This document shows positions 53,001 through 64,000 of a stretch of DNA of 64,000 nt, one piece after another (within the stretch, counting starts at the first letter, position 1; every line of letters begins with the position of its first letter). The DNA lies in contig OY720099.1 of the NCBI GenBank assembly GCA_963082875.1, positions 8,556,001 to 8,620,000 of the forward strand, read 5' to 3'. This DNA comes from Corella eumyota (Eukaryota; Chordata; Ascidiacea; Phlebobranchia; Corellidae). The notes beneath the pieces are model-generated. The model was not told where the DNA came from, ran no database searches, and was given only the letters and a program-made list of their open reading frames with translations. The position numbers were made by a program, and so were the translations under genes.

Positions 53001-54994
53001 AAATCTAATACATGATTTAAAATATGATCAAATAATTGAATATTTAGACAAGAATTTACAATTTAACATAACATAGTCGCCAATCTTAAAAAAAAACAAT
53101 TAATAATTTGAAAGAATGTTGTATTTTAAATAAAAAATTTACGTAATTTTGTTGTATTCCCTAGAAATGTATGGTAAAGGAGAAGGAGATGAACTAAATA
53201 AATTTACATTTTCACCTTATAATAAAACTAAGGCTTCGCCTGAAATCTTGACAAATGGTAAGTTCATAATTTTGTTTGGTATGAACTGGGTTAACCTTTA
53301 TAAACTTGAGTTCTGTGGTTTTATTTACGGTGCAACATTAATTATTAATTTTGTTAGTTTTTTTTCAGGTTAAACTAATTAACACTTGTTATTTTTAAGT
53401 GTTTGGATGTTGTATTTTTTTAAGTGTTTTGGATATTGTTGACTTACAAGTTAGTGATATTATTTAAATATTAACTTTGTTTTTTTTTGTTACAAGGTAC
53501 AATTTATTGCCACTATTTCTTACTCAAGTATGTTTAAGAACCTCCGAAATAAAAATTAAATAAGGACTAACTAATTCTTTTATCGAAATTCTAAGATTAT
53601 TTTTTTTCAATGTTAAAATTGAGGTTTACCAAATGGCAACCATCCTAGCAAACCACCAGAAACCAGTTATACCGCTTCGACACCAGCCCCTAACCTTCCA
53701 TATCAACAAGGATTTGAAGGAGTGTTGTCACCACTACAAGATGATACATTCGGTCATGTTTCTTTTCCATCTGTTGGGGGTAGTTTTAATATGACGGGTA
53801 CTACCTTTACATCATCAGTTGGAGATTACTGTGATGGTATGCTGAAATACTTTAAAATTGCTTTGTTCAAATATGAAATAGAGATTATTTTTTGTACATA
53901 ACTTTTTTTGATCCAAAAGGCTGAGTTTATGGCTCGAACATAGGGTTAGTTTGTGGACCGTTAACTTTATGGTGACTTACTTAGGGGCCCTATCAAATGT
54001 AAGCAGTTGGAATTGAAACAAAACTTTTAGTCAAGAAGTCAAATGTTCTAACCTGAAATTTATTTGCCTGTGTGTAAATTAATGTTTTACCAAAATATAT
54101 CTGTTTTGTATTTACCTTGTGTTATGTCTTAGATGTTTTATCCCCCCTTGGTAGTTCTTCTAAGCCAGCAATGCAACGTACCCCGAACCCAGGGCTCCAA
54201 ATCCACAGCCGCACCTCACCCCACCCTCTGCGCCAATCTTACAACACAGGAAACAGCACTCCTGTTAACCCCACAAAAAAACACCCCAAAAACATTACAG
54301 AGCCTGAAACCTCTAGTGTGACTACATTGAGTAGTAACATAGATCAGTTAAAGCTGCCCCAAACTGGGGTGGGGGTTCAAAATAATTTAAAATCCCAGCC
54401 AAGGGTGCATGTTGCTAATGAGCATTTACCAAGTTCAGCTAGTTCCTCTTCAAGCGTAGCTAATTCAAGTTCAAGATCCACTGTTGTTAATGAAACTGTA
54501 ACTAACGCTACAATACAACCAAGTAATTTTGCCATCTTTTAAAATACCTAAATTTAAGTTACACAAGATAAATTAAAATTTTTTTAGTTGCGATGACCCA
54601 AGTTAGTAAGGTTAGCGGCATTGAATTTCAAAATCCGATTACAATAACCGCTGTTAAAGACTTGATTGATGAATTGGGGTAAGGAAATATCAGCTTTAAT
54701 ATAAAATGTTGTTTTCTTAACTTTTAAACTAAATAAATTTAAATTTATGTTTATTTTTTTTTTTACATTTTTCAAGTTTAAATAAGTTATTTATTTACAA
54801 TTGTTTAATTTTTTAGTGACAACATAAGACAACAACACAATGAAAATTTATCCCAAATGGTCAAATTGTTTCTTCAACATGAAGAAATAGTTCGACAAAC
54901 AATTGAAAATCGGGAATGTGGAATTAACAATCAACTTTTAATGGAAATTGAAAGGTTAAAAGAGGAAAATGAAATGTTAAGAAGAATATACTAG
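50061..54994 (+). CDS. NEDD1: NEDD1, gamma-tubulin ring complex targeting WD-repeat protein (13 exons, 663 aa)
   Basis: Exons: 50061-50073, 50218-50342, 50451-50528, 50645-50785, 51108-51297, 51772-51955, 52092-52284, 52770-52872, 53165-53257, 53624-53836, 54133-54522, 54588-54678, 54817-54994. The first exon codes only MLPA and one base. WD40 repeats fill the N-terminal half (YFASAGDSIKIWDTKTLEVV, YTAGVSGDVNIWETETG, GMAMDDGSLNLWDTLHSKVH, ASVGLDKSMIVYDYKNHK). A Ser/Thr/Pro-rich linker (residues about 350-570) follows, as in vertebrates where it is phosphorylated by mitotic kinases. The C-terminal coiled coil (LIDELGDNIRQQHNENLSQM, IERLKEENEMLRRIY) is the gamma-tubulin-complex binding part. 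Length equals human (660 aa). A strong donor 3 nt after the stop points to a 3'-UTR intron. Confidence 0.92.
51405..51480. repeat. Fragment of the MITE-like 'CATTTGAC' repeat
   Basis: AAATAAACATTTGACATAAA-CCATATATCCC, then ACGAAATTGAGGCATTTTTT, matching the left half of 36866-37027. Intron 5 of NEDD1. Confidence 0.4.
52322..52424 (+). repeat. MITE-like repeat copy abutting a SINE
   Basis: GCCTGCATTTTGCTAGTTGT, CCGGTCACCATAAACAG, ATTTATAAATTGGACGTACA. It ends directly at the SINE that follows, as if the SINE had inserted at or near its end. Intron 7 of NEDD1. Confidence 0.5.
52426..52612 (+). mobile_element. Young SINE, 3'-truncated
   Basis: CGGCAGCATGGTGTAGTGG (box A), GGGTTCAATCCCCACTG (box B), CCTTGAGTAAGGTGCTATAA, AATCAGCAGCATAATTATCA, ATCCCAAACTGCCACAGGCA, then ends abruptly. 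Very close to the reference copy at 5619. Intron 7 of NEDD1. Confidence 0.85.
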
Positions 54995-55933
54995 AGGTAA
55001 GTAGAAGTGTTACTACTTTTTTAAAATATGTATTGTCTGTCATCACTGAAAAACATTTTTTTTATCTATAAAATTTCTTTTTCTAAAGTCCCTTCTTTAA
55101 AATGCTTTTTAGAATTTAAAAAAAAATTTCGTTTTTGGGAATATGTCAATTTAGTCAAATGTTTTAGTGATATGGGCCGATAAAGTATACTAAATATTTA
55201 CCTTTTCTTACATTTATTTATCCTTAAACCTAAACATAGAATCACATCCATTACTCCGACCCGCTCTCGAGTTGTTTGAGCAGTTTGAAATGTTATTGAA
55301 TATAATTGCTTGCTAAATCCAACCTGCTAATTAAGTGTTGGCTCGGCAGGAGTTCATAACCTTTATAACGCCTAACTCAAGGGTGCTACAGCATGAAAGC
55401 ATTCGGAATTAAACCCGGGACCTCATGTAGTAAAGACAAGTGTCCTCTGCTCTTAAAGCTTGTTTTGTTTAATTTTTTAGGAGATATTAAAAGTTTGTTT
55501 TTGCATAGAAATCAGTTAAACTATTTTTATATCAGCGTCCTGTCTTCCTTTATGAAATGAATTATATTTAAAGTTCCATGGTGAAAATTGACGCTTCACC
55601 TTTTAAAATCAACATCTTGTCCTTGTCTTTTACGATTTTTTTTACTGGATGTTTGGTGTTTTGCTATCTGAAAATTATTTTTTAAATTTTTGTCCCACAA
55701 GCTGGCCCTATTGTGCTTTGCGCACACATGTTTCTTTTTTACACACTGTACAGCCATCTGGTGCCTATATTTCTATGTATTTATAAATATAAGTCTTCAT
55801 ATTTATCTTTTTTTTTTAGAAAGTGAATTTGCTTGAACGCAAAGCTAAAAGTAGAAAAAAACATTTTAGATATTTATAAAAAAGTTACCTGTACCTCAAT
55901 TCTGTATACTTTATAAAAATAAAGCAAAAAATA
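54995..55933 (+). other. NEDD1 3' UTR with an intron
   Basis: The stop at 54992-54994 is followed at once by AG and a consensus donor GTAAGT (54997); a T-rich acceptor ends at 55819, and AATAAA at 55918-55923 follows. This suggests a spliced 3' UTR of about 820 bp intron. A minus-strand SINE sits inside. Because the junction would lie within a few bases of the stop, it should not trigger nonsense-mediated decay. Confidence 0.5.
55205..55452 (-). mobile_element. SINE, near full length
   Basis: TTATCCTTAAACCTAAACATA, ATTACTCCGACCCGCTCTCG, GTGTTGGCTCGGCAGGAGTT, CTCAAGGGTGCTACAGCATG, and reversed box B AATTAAACCCGGGACC. Inside the putative 3'-UTR intron of NEDD1. Confidence 0.75.
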
Positions 55934-57332
55934 ATATAATGAAGGGAAATAGATGAAATTTTTGGATTTGATAGTAGTAAAATGTTGTTAAATTTTTTCT
56001 GGGTGTTTTTTTATATTTGCAGTGTCACCTGCTGCTATTATATTAAGATTATAATTTATTGTTTACCTTTTTTGATACTTGCTTAATACAGTTATGTCCA
56101 AATAATTTTTGATTAAATTTTGACAATTCAGTATGCTGAAAGTGGATTAGATTTTTATAATTAAACATATAATCAGTATTGAGTGGATTTATTTTTTGGT
56201 AATATGTTTTACCGACATAAATATTGCTTATTAAATTAAAAACTCAAATTTAATCTGATTAAATATAAGATTGAAGGTCTCCCTTTTTATTTACCGGACA
56301 AAGGGCCCTATCTAAGATATCAAATGAACAGTTTGGCAGATGTGTTACGAATAATTTTTTAATTAAATATTAACGGTGCGGTGGTTAAATATTACATTTA
56401 ATCCCCTATTTAATAAGGAAATGTATATGTTTTGACGTGTGAAAAACACGTTGTTTATTTAATGCGATCCTTTAACAACTGGTTTTAGGTCGGTCGGTAG
56501 GATGACATTTCAAGGGCTTGCACATTTTAATTATTATGTCATAAGTTAGCCAGAAACGTCGAACGAGAATTTATCGCTGAAGTCTTTTTTCTATTTAATA
56601 TTGTTTTTTTTAATCAATAACCTAGCTAATGAATAATGCAAATATCCTGCATTTTGGTCGGACAACTAAGACAATTCTACTAGATTAATGAACACTGGTA
56701 GCATGTTTAAACACTGGTAGACTGTTCGATAAAAAAACAAGCAAGATAAAAAAGTTTAAACTTTCAAAATTAAAATCTATATTATATTTACTAATACTTT
56801 TAATCGGTGTTCAAGGATTAAACAATTACATAAATAAAATGCATAAAATATAAGCTGTACGAATTTTACAATTACGTTTAACATGTTAAATAAAGTGATA
56901 TAGACGACTTAGTTTGAAAAAATCAACACACTATAACAAGTCTAAAATATTTATGAATAAAAAAGATAAGTTAAAAATGTAGAGTTATAAAAGTACATTA
57001 CCTTTAAAGAATGGTGCAGTTTTGATATTAATTATTGTAACGTTGTACAAAAACTATAAAAACATATTTACAAATTGCAGGATACGATAAAATTTTCAAG
57101 CACGTTAAATGCTATGAAAGTACCTCTTAGCACAGGCTTATTAGGCTGTAGACGTATTGTTATAAAATAATTAGCCAAACTGGAAATAGAATATATATAA
57201 ACCTGGCAATTAAAATAAAACTTTATCTGGCTAAATTCAGTTTGAGATTTTTATAGTTATAAGCGTAGACATCGTTAGTTTGGCAGTGCTGCTTAAATCT
57301 AAAAATGTCTAATTGCGTTTTTGAACTAGTTT
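55934..57332. other. NEDD1/G-gamma convergent intergenic
   Basis: AT-rich, no exon or clear repeat seen. Holds the 3' ends of two convergent genes. Confidence 0.5.
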
Positions 57333-57542
57333 TTAAAGGACACAACAAAATCTTTTCTTTTCCTTGTATGGGTTGTTGCCTGTCCTGTGAAACAAATAGT
57401 CTTCACTTGCATGTGCATTGCAATAAGCCAAAAGGTCCTTACATGCGGCCCCAACGCTCATAGGTTCTTGGTCACCATTTAATTGTTGCATTGGAATGTT
57501 TTGTTGATATCCATCAGTGCTTGTATTTCTAGGCGGTTCCAT
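57333..57542 (-). CDS. G-protein gamma subunit, divergent (69 aa, single coding exon)
   Basis: The C-terminal half is a typical G-gamma: KDLLAYCNAHASEDYLFHRT, then NNPYKEKKRF, ending in the CaaX box CCVL. A terminal Leu predicts geranylgeranylation and membrane anchoring. The N-terminal half (MEPPRNTSTDGYQQNIPMQQ) is unlike the usual coiled-coil helix that pairs with G-beta, having Pro and Gly instead, so partner binding may differ. Length fits the family (about 65-75 aa). G-gamma subunits form obligate dimers with G-beta downstream of GPCRs. Paralogous to the gene at 60495-60704. Confidence 0.88.
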   Translation of the reverse strand: MEPPRNTSTDGYQQNIPMQQLNGDQEPMSVGAACKDLLAYCNAHASEDYLFHRTGNNPYKEKKRFCCVL

Positions 57543-58341
57543 TTATATTTTTCAAAAATATAACTTCTTTATCAGTAACACGGCCAGACACTAAAGTTTT
57601 AAGCTTTTTCTAAAATACTCCCTGGCAATGGTTAAAATTTAGTTCCAAAACTCTTTAAAATACTTCTATGCTGTGTAGTCTAGTAGCGGTGTCTTTTCTG
57701 AAAAAATAAATCGTTAACACCATGCCAAATATTGATTATTATCAACAACAAAAAAATTGATTAGCTTATTGGCGAACCGTAAACTAAATATCGATAATTT
57801 TCTATTCCCAAATTCAAACCATTCAGGCGGAATTTTTAATCTAATCTCACTATACTAATACCCGAACAAAAAAAGTGCTATAGACAGGCAGTAAACATTA
57901 TCAAATATTTCGGCGTAATTCGCATAACTGTTGCCAGACTGTTCGACTGTACTGCACATAAAATCAGTTTATGTTTAAGGCCTTGGGCTCATAAACAATC
58001 AATACTCACTCGCTAAAGATCGTGCTGTGTTAAAAAAGCATTGTGTGTTACCATACGGCTAGCTAAAACGCCTGCAGCGGCAAATCGAGTAAAAAAGAAT
58101 GCTCTTATCGGCCAGTTCTGAGGTCATTTTGTTGTATTATTTCTTCACAGCGTGATAACGAACCGTGTGACAGAAAAACTTTCGCCAATATATTAAAATC
58201 CAAAAAAAGATAACCAAAGCATTGCATGTTTTTATGAACTGTTATTAATTAAAGGGGAACTCAACAGAAAAATAAGGCCAGCTAATATGTTTTTTTGAAC
58301 GGTGCTGAGTTTAAAACTTTAATCAAAAACAGTTTCGGGTC
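57543..58341. other. Upstream region of the first G-gamma gene
   Basis: Probably 5' UTR and promoter of the 57333-57542 gene. A GC-richer stretch lies near 58000-58180. No exon recognised. Confidence 0.35.
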
Positions 58342-59484
58342 TAAGCCTGATTCGATGTTGTACGCGAATTTGTTAGCTATACGTTATGATGCGGTCATAA
58401 GCTGTTATAAAGTCGTATGAGTTTCTTATAAAAGTAAAACTATTGTAAAAACGTTTATAAGCTTTCCCAAAGATAGTTCTACATTGCATCAGTGTTTTTA
58501 TTCGTTTAGATAAGCAAAAATAAGAGTTTTTAGGTAAACAAATAGACTTATAGCCATGCCAAACTGACTCGACTTTTCATGTAGCAATACAAAAAAATTA
58601 TGTTAGTAAAACAACGCTATAACATGTGGTAATTTTTATTCTGTGACTACACGATTAAAAATTGATATTATTCAAAAAAAAAGTGAAGTCGCGAAAATGC
58701 AAACGCCTTTTATTAAAAATTTAAACCTTTAGAATAATAGTTAGAAGCCTTTTAAGTTAATCTGTAAACCATAGTTATGTCTATTGCTGAAAACCAAAAT
58801 GTTGTTCAAGACTAGAACTGTTCCTGGTGCACAACTACAACAATTTTTTGCATTTAAACCAGTTGGGAAGGCTGAAATTACTAATGACAGTGATGGAAGT
58901 AGTGTTGTTTTACAAGAAACTAAGCATAGCTGTTCACGTGTAATTTAAAAATACTGTCAACTGAATAAAAGAGTTTAAGTTGCAAAGTAATTTTAAATTT
59001 TAAACACGCATTTATACAAGGACATTGTTTTTTTGAAAATCCTTTATTTAATGTAGCTTCAATAGAAATATACTAAAAGTTGCATTACTTATGATAAGCG
59101 AATTTTGTGAAAATCAACAAATAATTTGGCCTGTTTCATCATAGTTCATACATACAAACACACAGTGGCATATAGTAATTTATTTTAACAGCTAAACGCA
59201 GATATTACAAAGTTTGCGTTTGGCAGTCTGGCAATAGAACACGTTTTCTAATAGGCATAACAACTTTTTTGCTGCATCTAAGCGAAAAAAACACCCGTGC
59301 AAAGTACAACTATTTTTGGAAAAGCTTATAAACGTTTTTATAATAGTTTAACTTTTATAGAAAACTCGTACGACTTTGAAACAGCTTGTAACAGCATCAT
59401 AACGTATAGCTAACAAATTCGCGTACAACCCGGTGCCGTCATAAAGGGTTTGTCGTCGAAGTTTAAAACATCGAATCAGGCTTA
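58342..59484. mobile_element. DNA element with long terminal inverted repeats (about 1.14 kb)
   Basis: Left arm about 58342-58520 and right arm about 59266-59484 are inverted copies: CGAATCAGGCTTA, then CGCGAATTTGTTAGCTATAC (left) against GTATAGCTAACAAATTCGCG (right), and onward for some 180 bp; over the best 90 bp about nine of ten bases match by eye. The right arm has some 40 extra bases between GCGTACAAC and ATCGAATC. The interior (about 745 bp) holds one 49-codon plus-strand ORF (58799-58948; MLFKTRTVPGAQLQQFFAFK start) of no recognised family. No transposase is visible, so this is a non-autonomous or decayed foldback/TIR element. Confidence 0.6.
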
Positions 59485-60494
59485 TTACGGACACAAAAAT
59501 AAAAATGATTTTCAGAAAATAGGCACAAACAAAAAGAAAGATCCCGAAAGGTTCTAAGACGAACTGGTTTCGTTTAATTTTTAAGGTTTATAAAATTATA
59601 GAACATGCATAGGTTTTGTAACTTGATGATTTAAAAAAATATTGTAACCCCCTGCTAACCAACTTATTTTTATAGCCGGGTTATGGAAATCTATATATTT
59701 TATATATGTAACCATTGAAAATGATATCTATATTTTCGAACTAAAAAAAAATAATTTTTTTTACCCTGATCACAAAGTTACCTTTGCAAGTTTTAGATAT
59801 TAAATGCGTTTACAACTGTGCCACATAACCGGCTTTAAATTAATACCGTTAAGGAAGTTATAAAACCTATATTTGTACCGATATTTGCGTCTAAACACAA
59901 TCTGTGCCCAAAATGACCAAAAAATATTTTTGTGAGTTTACGTTTTTATTTCAAATTTTTGTTATAATATTTATCAATCAATTCCAATTTTAACCTTTCC
60001 TTGAATAATGTTTTTACTAAATGGTAAACCAGAAAAAAATAAAAACATGTACCGTTAGTGCAAAAAGGCTTTCTAGCACCATCAGGCACATATTCTATTA
60101 ACAAATTTGTATATTTTAATTTTAGACAAATGAAAATTTAAAAATTGATAAAGCCATCTAACAAAACAAAAATAAAACAACATTACAACAATACTAACAA
60201 CTATTTAAGAGTTATATTTACGTCGGTATAAAGTGCTTTTAGTGCAGTAAATATATTTAGAAAATAAAGCACAAATTTAAAAAAATTAACAAGTTTAGCC
60301 TAAAGTATTTGAAAGATGATGGCTGTGAAACAACGGTTATAAAATTCATATTAAAGTTCGTTAATATTTTATTAAATCAAATCGATCCGTTACGTTGCAT
60401 ATCTTTAATTGATGCAATACTTTAACTGTTAATGTTTATTCAAAATAATAAATGTAAATTTTCTTTAAAAAATTTCAGATTGGTTTTCTTTTTT
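59485..60494. other. Region between the inverted-repeat element and the second G-gamma gene
   Basis: AT-rich 3' flank of the minus-strand gene at 60495. No exon seen. Confidence 0.4.
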
Positions 60495-60704
60495 CTATAG
60501 CACATTGCAAATCCCTTTGTTTTCCTTAAACGGGTTCGTCTTATCGGTTTTGTGGAGAAAATAATCATCCGCTAGGTGGGAGCCGCAGTACTGGACCAAG
60601 TCGTTACTGGACACAGATACTTTAGCGTAGTTGGTCCTCGCCCGTTCTGTTCTAAGAGCTTCAATTTGTTTTTCCAAATCCCGAACGGTTTTATTGGATG
60701 CCAT
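60495..60704 (-). CDS. G-protein gamma subunit (69 aa, single coding exon)
   Basis: Starts MASNKTVRDLEKQIEALRTE, a coiled-coil helix of the kind that pairs with G-beta, followed by VSVSSNDLVQYCGSHLADDY, FLHKTDKTNPFKENKG and the CaaX box CNVL (geranylgeranyl type). The NPFKENK segment corresponds to the NPFREKK block of animal G-gammas. Same length and strand as the gene at 57333-57542, and the two are the only coding regions in this end of the window, so they look like an old tandem duplication with different N-terminal halves. Which vertebrate GNG it matches best is not decidable by eye. Confidence 0.9.
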   Translation of the reverse strand: MASNKTVRDLEKQIEALRTERARTNYAKVSVSSNDLVQYCGSHLADDYFLHKTDKTNPFKENKGICNVL

Positions 60705-60885
60705 TTTAGTTGGTCAACAATATTTTAAATAAAACCTAAAAATATTTGCTTATTCTAAAAAGAAAATTGAAATTAAAAATTAAGCAGTATATTTAACATA
60801 ATTACATGTTTCGTAAATAATTTAAAGTAAGGATATAAATTGTTGTATTTATTTGACCAAGTAGGTAGTCAGCTATAAAAACTAG

Positions 60886-60975
60886 TTGACCGAATGAACA
60901 TTTGTCCAAAAACCAAAAACAACATTTCACCAAAATGTAGAGCCACATTTTCTCAGAAATAAGGCTTTTCATAGG
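60886..60975. repeat. MITE-like 'TTGACCGAATGAACATTTG' repeat
   Basis: TTGACCGAATGAACATTTGT-CCAAAAACC, AACAACATTTCACCAAAATG, CACATTTTCTCAGAAATAAG. Same family as 36866-37027; upstream of the second G-gamma gene. Confidence 0.45.
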
Positions 60976-63900
60976 GGAAGGTTGGGGTAAAATAAGATTA
61001 TTATTATTAAAATTGTCGGTTAAATAATTTTCGGTAGTGTAACAGTTGCCCAATCAGACTAAGTAACCTCTAGTTAACAATCCTATACACAAAAACTAAC
61101 CGAACTAATTTGGTTTTATACTTTATTACGTAATGATGTTATTTTTGTACAGTACATGGTGTAACTGTATTATGACAGACATAAATACATTAAGGCAGCC
61201 AGCTTTGTGAATAATTGATTTCCTAATCAATAACCTAATGAAATATTGATTGGTCTAATTTTGCACAAAAATAAAATCTTATTTGATTATTTATATTTTA
61301 GTCTAAGGTAATATTTGAAAATTCATCTAAATAATTACTACAAACTAACTATTGATTTTTCTGTATGAACTTCTTTTAAATATAACAACTCTTACTTTGC
61401 CTTTAAAACCAAATGTCAGACATGTAACTTTCTTACTAACAACCACAAACAAATATTAAAAAAAAAACTTTTACAGTTTTTGCTAATACTTTAGTTACCC
61501 TTTAATCCAACAACAAATACATATCCTAGAGTTTAAAAAGCTAACGTAGAATAAGAAAAACTAATTTACATAATCCGAAATTAAAACTGAAGTATTGGTT
61601 TTACCAAATATCCATATATGCTGCTATAACTGATAAGAATTATACCACAAAATTCGTGCGTTTAATGACTTAACATTTACATAATAACATATTACTGTTT
61701 AATATATTCTTATATGGGCTTTATTCTAAATTCTTACGGATAATTTAATGGTGATACTTAAAACTAAATAATTCTAAAATAGTTATTTATAGATTTCGTA
61801 AACAAAAAAATTCCCGCTCTACATTATTACGTGTAAAGGGAATTGTTACGCATCTTTTACCGCAAACTATACCTACTATTTACATGTGCATACACGTCAT
61901 TTTGTTTTCAGCATACTAATTACTTATACTCATAAACACACACTTTAAAACAGGCTTGAATAGAAGCGTACATACGCATTAGCAGAACCATTATAAGTAA
62001 CGATAACCAAAGGATGTAATTATTGACATTATTTCATTAATCATAGCTATCTGTTTCGCCTACCATACAGTCTATTTATTTGCCTGTACGCTATGTACCT
62101 TTGTATATAGAAATATAGTCTGATTACCAGCTGGTTTACGGGAAATTTTTCTTTGCTTTTAAACCTGACCTGCAAGGGTTTTTAAATTAACTGTTAAATA
62201 TTTATATAGTTGTTTAAATAAAATTTATATGTAACTTAATTAATATGCTGTTATTTTTAGGCTTACCTGCCAAACACGCCCTAACTTTATTCTAGTAACA
62301 CAGTTGACTGAATTCGTGTAGCTTATACCCCTTTCACGCAAGAACGAATAGTGTGGCTATAAGGTGATCTTATAACTATCTGTCTAAACAGTATAATATT
62401 TTTCCTGAACTCCTTATATTTTAAGACCAAACACGCGTTGCCCCGAAATCCTAATGTGAGTGGTTACCTATTATATTCTAACACCCACAAAGTGATGGAA
62501 AAACTGTTTTTCTAGCGCCAGTGACTGGTAAACAACACAATAGAAAATCAATAGCAAGATATTGGTGTATTATATATTAAATTAATAATTGAATACTATT
62601 TTAAGTCTTAAAACAACAACTGTCGCTTAAACTTGCATAATAAAATTTCACGCATACTTTTGCAAATTCTATCACTAACTGTTACATAACTTATTTCTTT
62701 CCATTTTTCTATGTAAAGTGACGTCGGTTTTGCGAACCATACACTTTTCTATAACATGCAATTAAAATGTGAATACCTAGAGAGATTGATTTTTACAGTT
62801 GTCATACAGGCACACTGTATCACGCAGCTGCGGAAATAGCAGTTTGTTATCAGAAACGAGCGTGCCCTCCAAGCTTATTTGATCATTGCGGAAACAATGT
62901 TCAGCCGACACTGCATTAACCACATACACGCAACAAAGTAGATTCATCATAGAGCTAATTGTTCATGATACTGTGGTTTTACTAGCGTTACGGTTGATTT
63001 ATAATTAATAATTTTAAAGACTACTTTTTTTTAATTTGACATTTTTTTGATAAATTAGTAGTTTTAAATTTACCATTTCGCAGAAATGACGCATTTACAG
63101 TTTTTAAATAGCATTAAAGGCTGATTAAAAAATAAAAATGCCAAATTGATTTCTGACTGTTTTACTTAGTTTTACATGCGTTACTACGTACATATATTTC
63201 TATTCCCTAATACTAATTAAACTTTATAATATTACTCTTATTAAAATTGCATTTAAAATGTCTGCATACTATATAATGCTATTTTAAACATCATAAAGGT
63301 AAAAAAGGCTTTAAGATTACATCTATTGCAAAAATCAATAACCTGTTGTCACAAAAAAAAAACAGTTGACAATTTTGTTTCGTAGGCCTAAAAAAGTGCC
63401 TGACTCAAAATGTTACGTCAAAACAAAAAAAACAGCAAACAATTAAGTTGCTATAAATTAAAACAACATTTGTTTTGTTTTTCTTGCAGCAAAAGAAATC
63501 ATTAAAATAACACATCAAAACACAAATAGTGTTGTTTACCTTAAACTAAAAAACAAAAGAACGTTTTAGGGCACATGCTTATAACATTCATGCCACGAAT
63601 CCAATCAGGCATAAATTATTTAGTAAGATATGTAACCGCGAGTAGAGCATATGCCACTTTTCCTAACATTTTAATTCTCAAATTTAGAAGCTAATATAAA
63701 TCGACTATGTTTGATTTAATTATTTCAGATTTCTAAATAGCTTTTGTGTAATTCTTAACTTTAATAAAACTGAATCGTAATATCATTTTTCTTTAAAGTA
63801 AGTTTTAAATATGGCGGTATAATACACTAATACTCAATATAAAGTACAAAGGTTACTATTAGTAATATTATGCTTTCCGACTAGTTGTCTGCTCTTTCAC

Positions 63901-64000
63901 AGAAAGAATGCGCATTCGTTGACAATGCTGCGTTTTTTCTCATAAGTACATAATAATCTAGTAATAAACTTGTCACCCTTTGACTTTACTAACAAAATTT
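60976..64000. other. No recognisable gene
   Basis: About 3 kb of AT-rich DNA upstream of the second G-gamma gene. No convincing exon on either strand, no SINE and no RNA gene. It could hold 5'-UTR exons or enhancers of that gene, which I cannot see. Confidence 0.45.

Noticed and set aside
60802-61053. Reverse-strand 83-codon frame near the second G-gamma gene
   Set aside because: It overlaps a MITE-like repeat (60886-60975) and shows no domain or conserved motif.

Overview
The window looks like nuclear DNA of an ascidian tunicate, most probably Ciona or a close relative. It is AT-rich, genes are compact and packed with short introns (mostly 150-900 bp), the protein families are clearly animal and chordate, and the introns carry many tRNA-derived SINEs of the sort known from Ciona. 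I recognise no bacterial, viral or LTR-element genes, no rRNA or genuine tRNA gene and no CRISPR array. Exon boundaries were read by hand: every junction was chosen so that reading frame, splice sites and family similarity agree, and every reconstructed multi-exon CDS is divisible by three.

Layout. Positions 15-1515, minus strand: a secreted C-type lectin gene with a second, paralogous first exon. 1516-3161: gene-poor, with the wreck of a C2H2 zinc-finger gene. From 3162 to 54994 everything runs on the plus strand: SELENOO (selenoprotein O, ending in a UGA-selenocysteine), an ARHGEF10-type RhoGEF, a Polycomb RING finger of the PCGF3/5 type, a trefoil/GH31 alpha-glucosidase, mitochondrial ribosomal protein L34, spartin, glutaryl-CoA dehydrogenase, a B3GNTL1-type GT2 glycosyltransferase, the tRNA pseudouridine synthase PUS3, and NEDD1. 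From 57333, minus strand: two tandem G-protein gamma subunit genes, with a long inverted-repeat DNA element between them. The last 3.3 kb have no recognisable gene.

The genes do not form one pathway. They are mostly housekeeping: mitochondrial redox/AMPylation, mitochondrial translation, lysine/tryptophan catabolism, tRNA modification, centrosomal microtubule nucleation, endosome/lipid-droplet biology and chromatin. The uninterrupted same-strand run of ten genes, with some gaps of only 235-550 bp, is compatible with the partly operonic, spliced-leader organisation known in Ciona, but the sequence alone does not prove any operon.

Most notable: SELENOO has a C-terminal UGA followed by Ser-Ser-stop, a hairpin just downstream and a candidate SECIS, but lacks the cysteine of the usual CxxU motif; two introns use GC-AG splice sites; two loci show a young SINE inserted, in opposite orientation, into the box-A region of an older SINE; spartin and PUS3 are intronless among intron-rich neighbours; the alpha-glucosidase carries four trefoil domains behind a signal peptide; and a small exon-like coding segment at 47751-47837 belongs to no gene I can identify.
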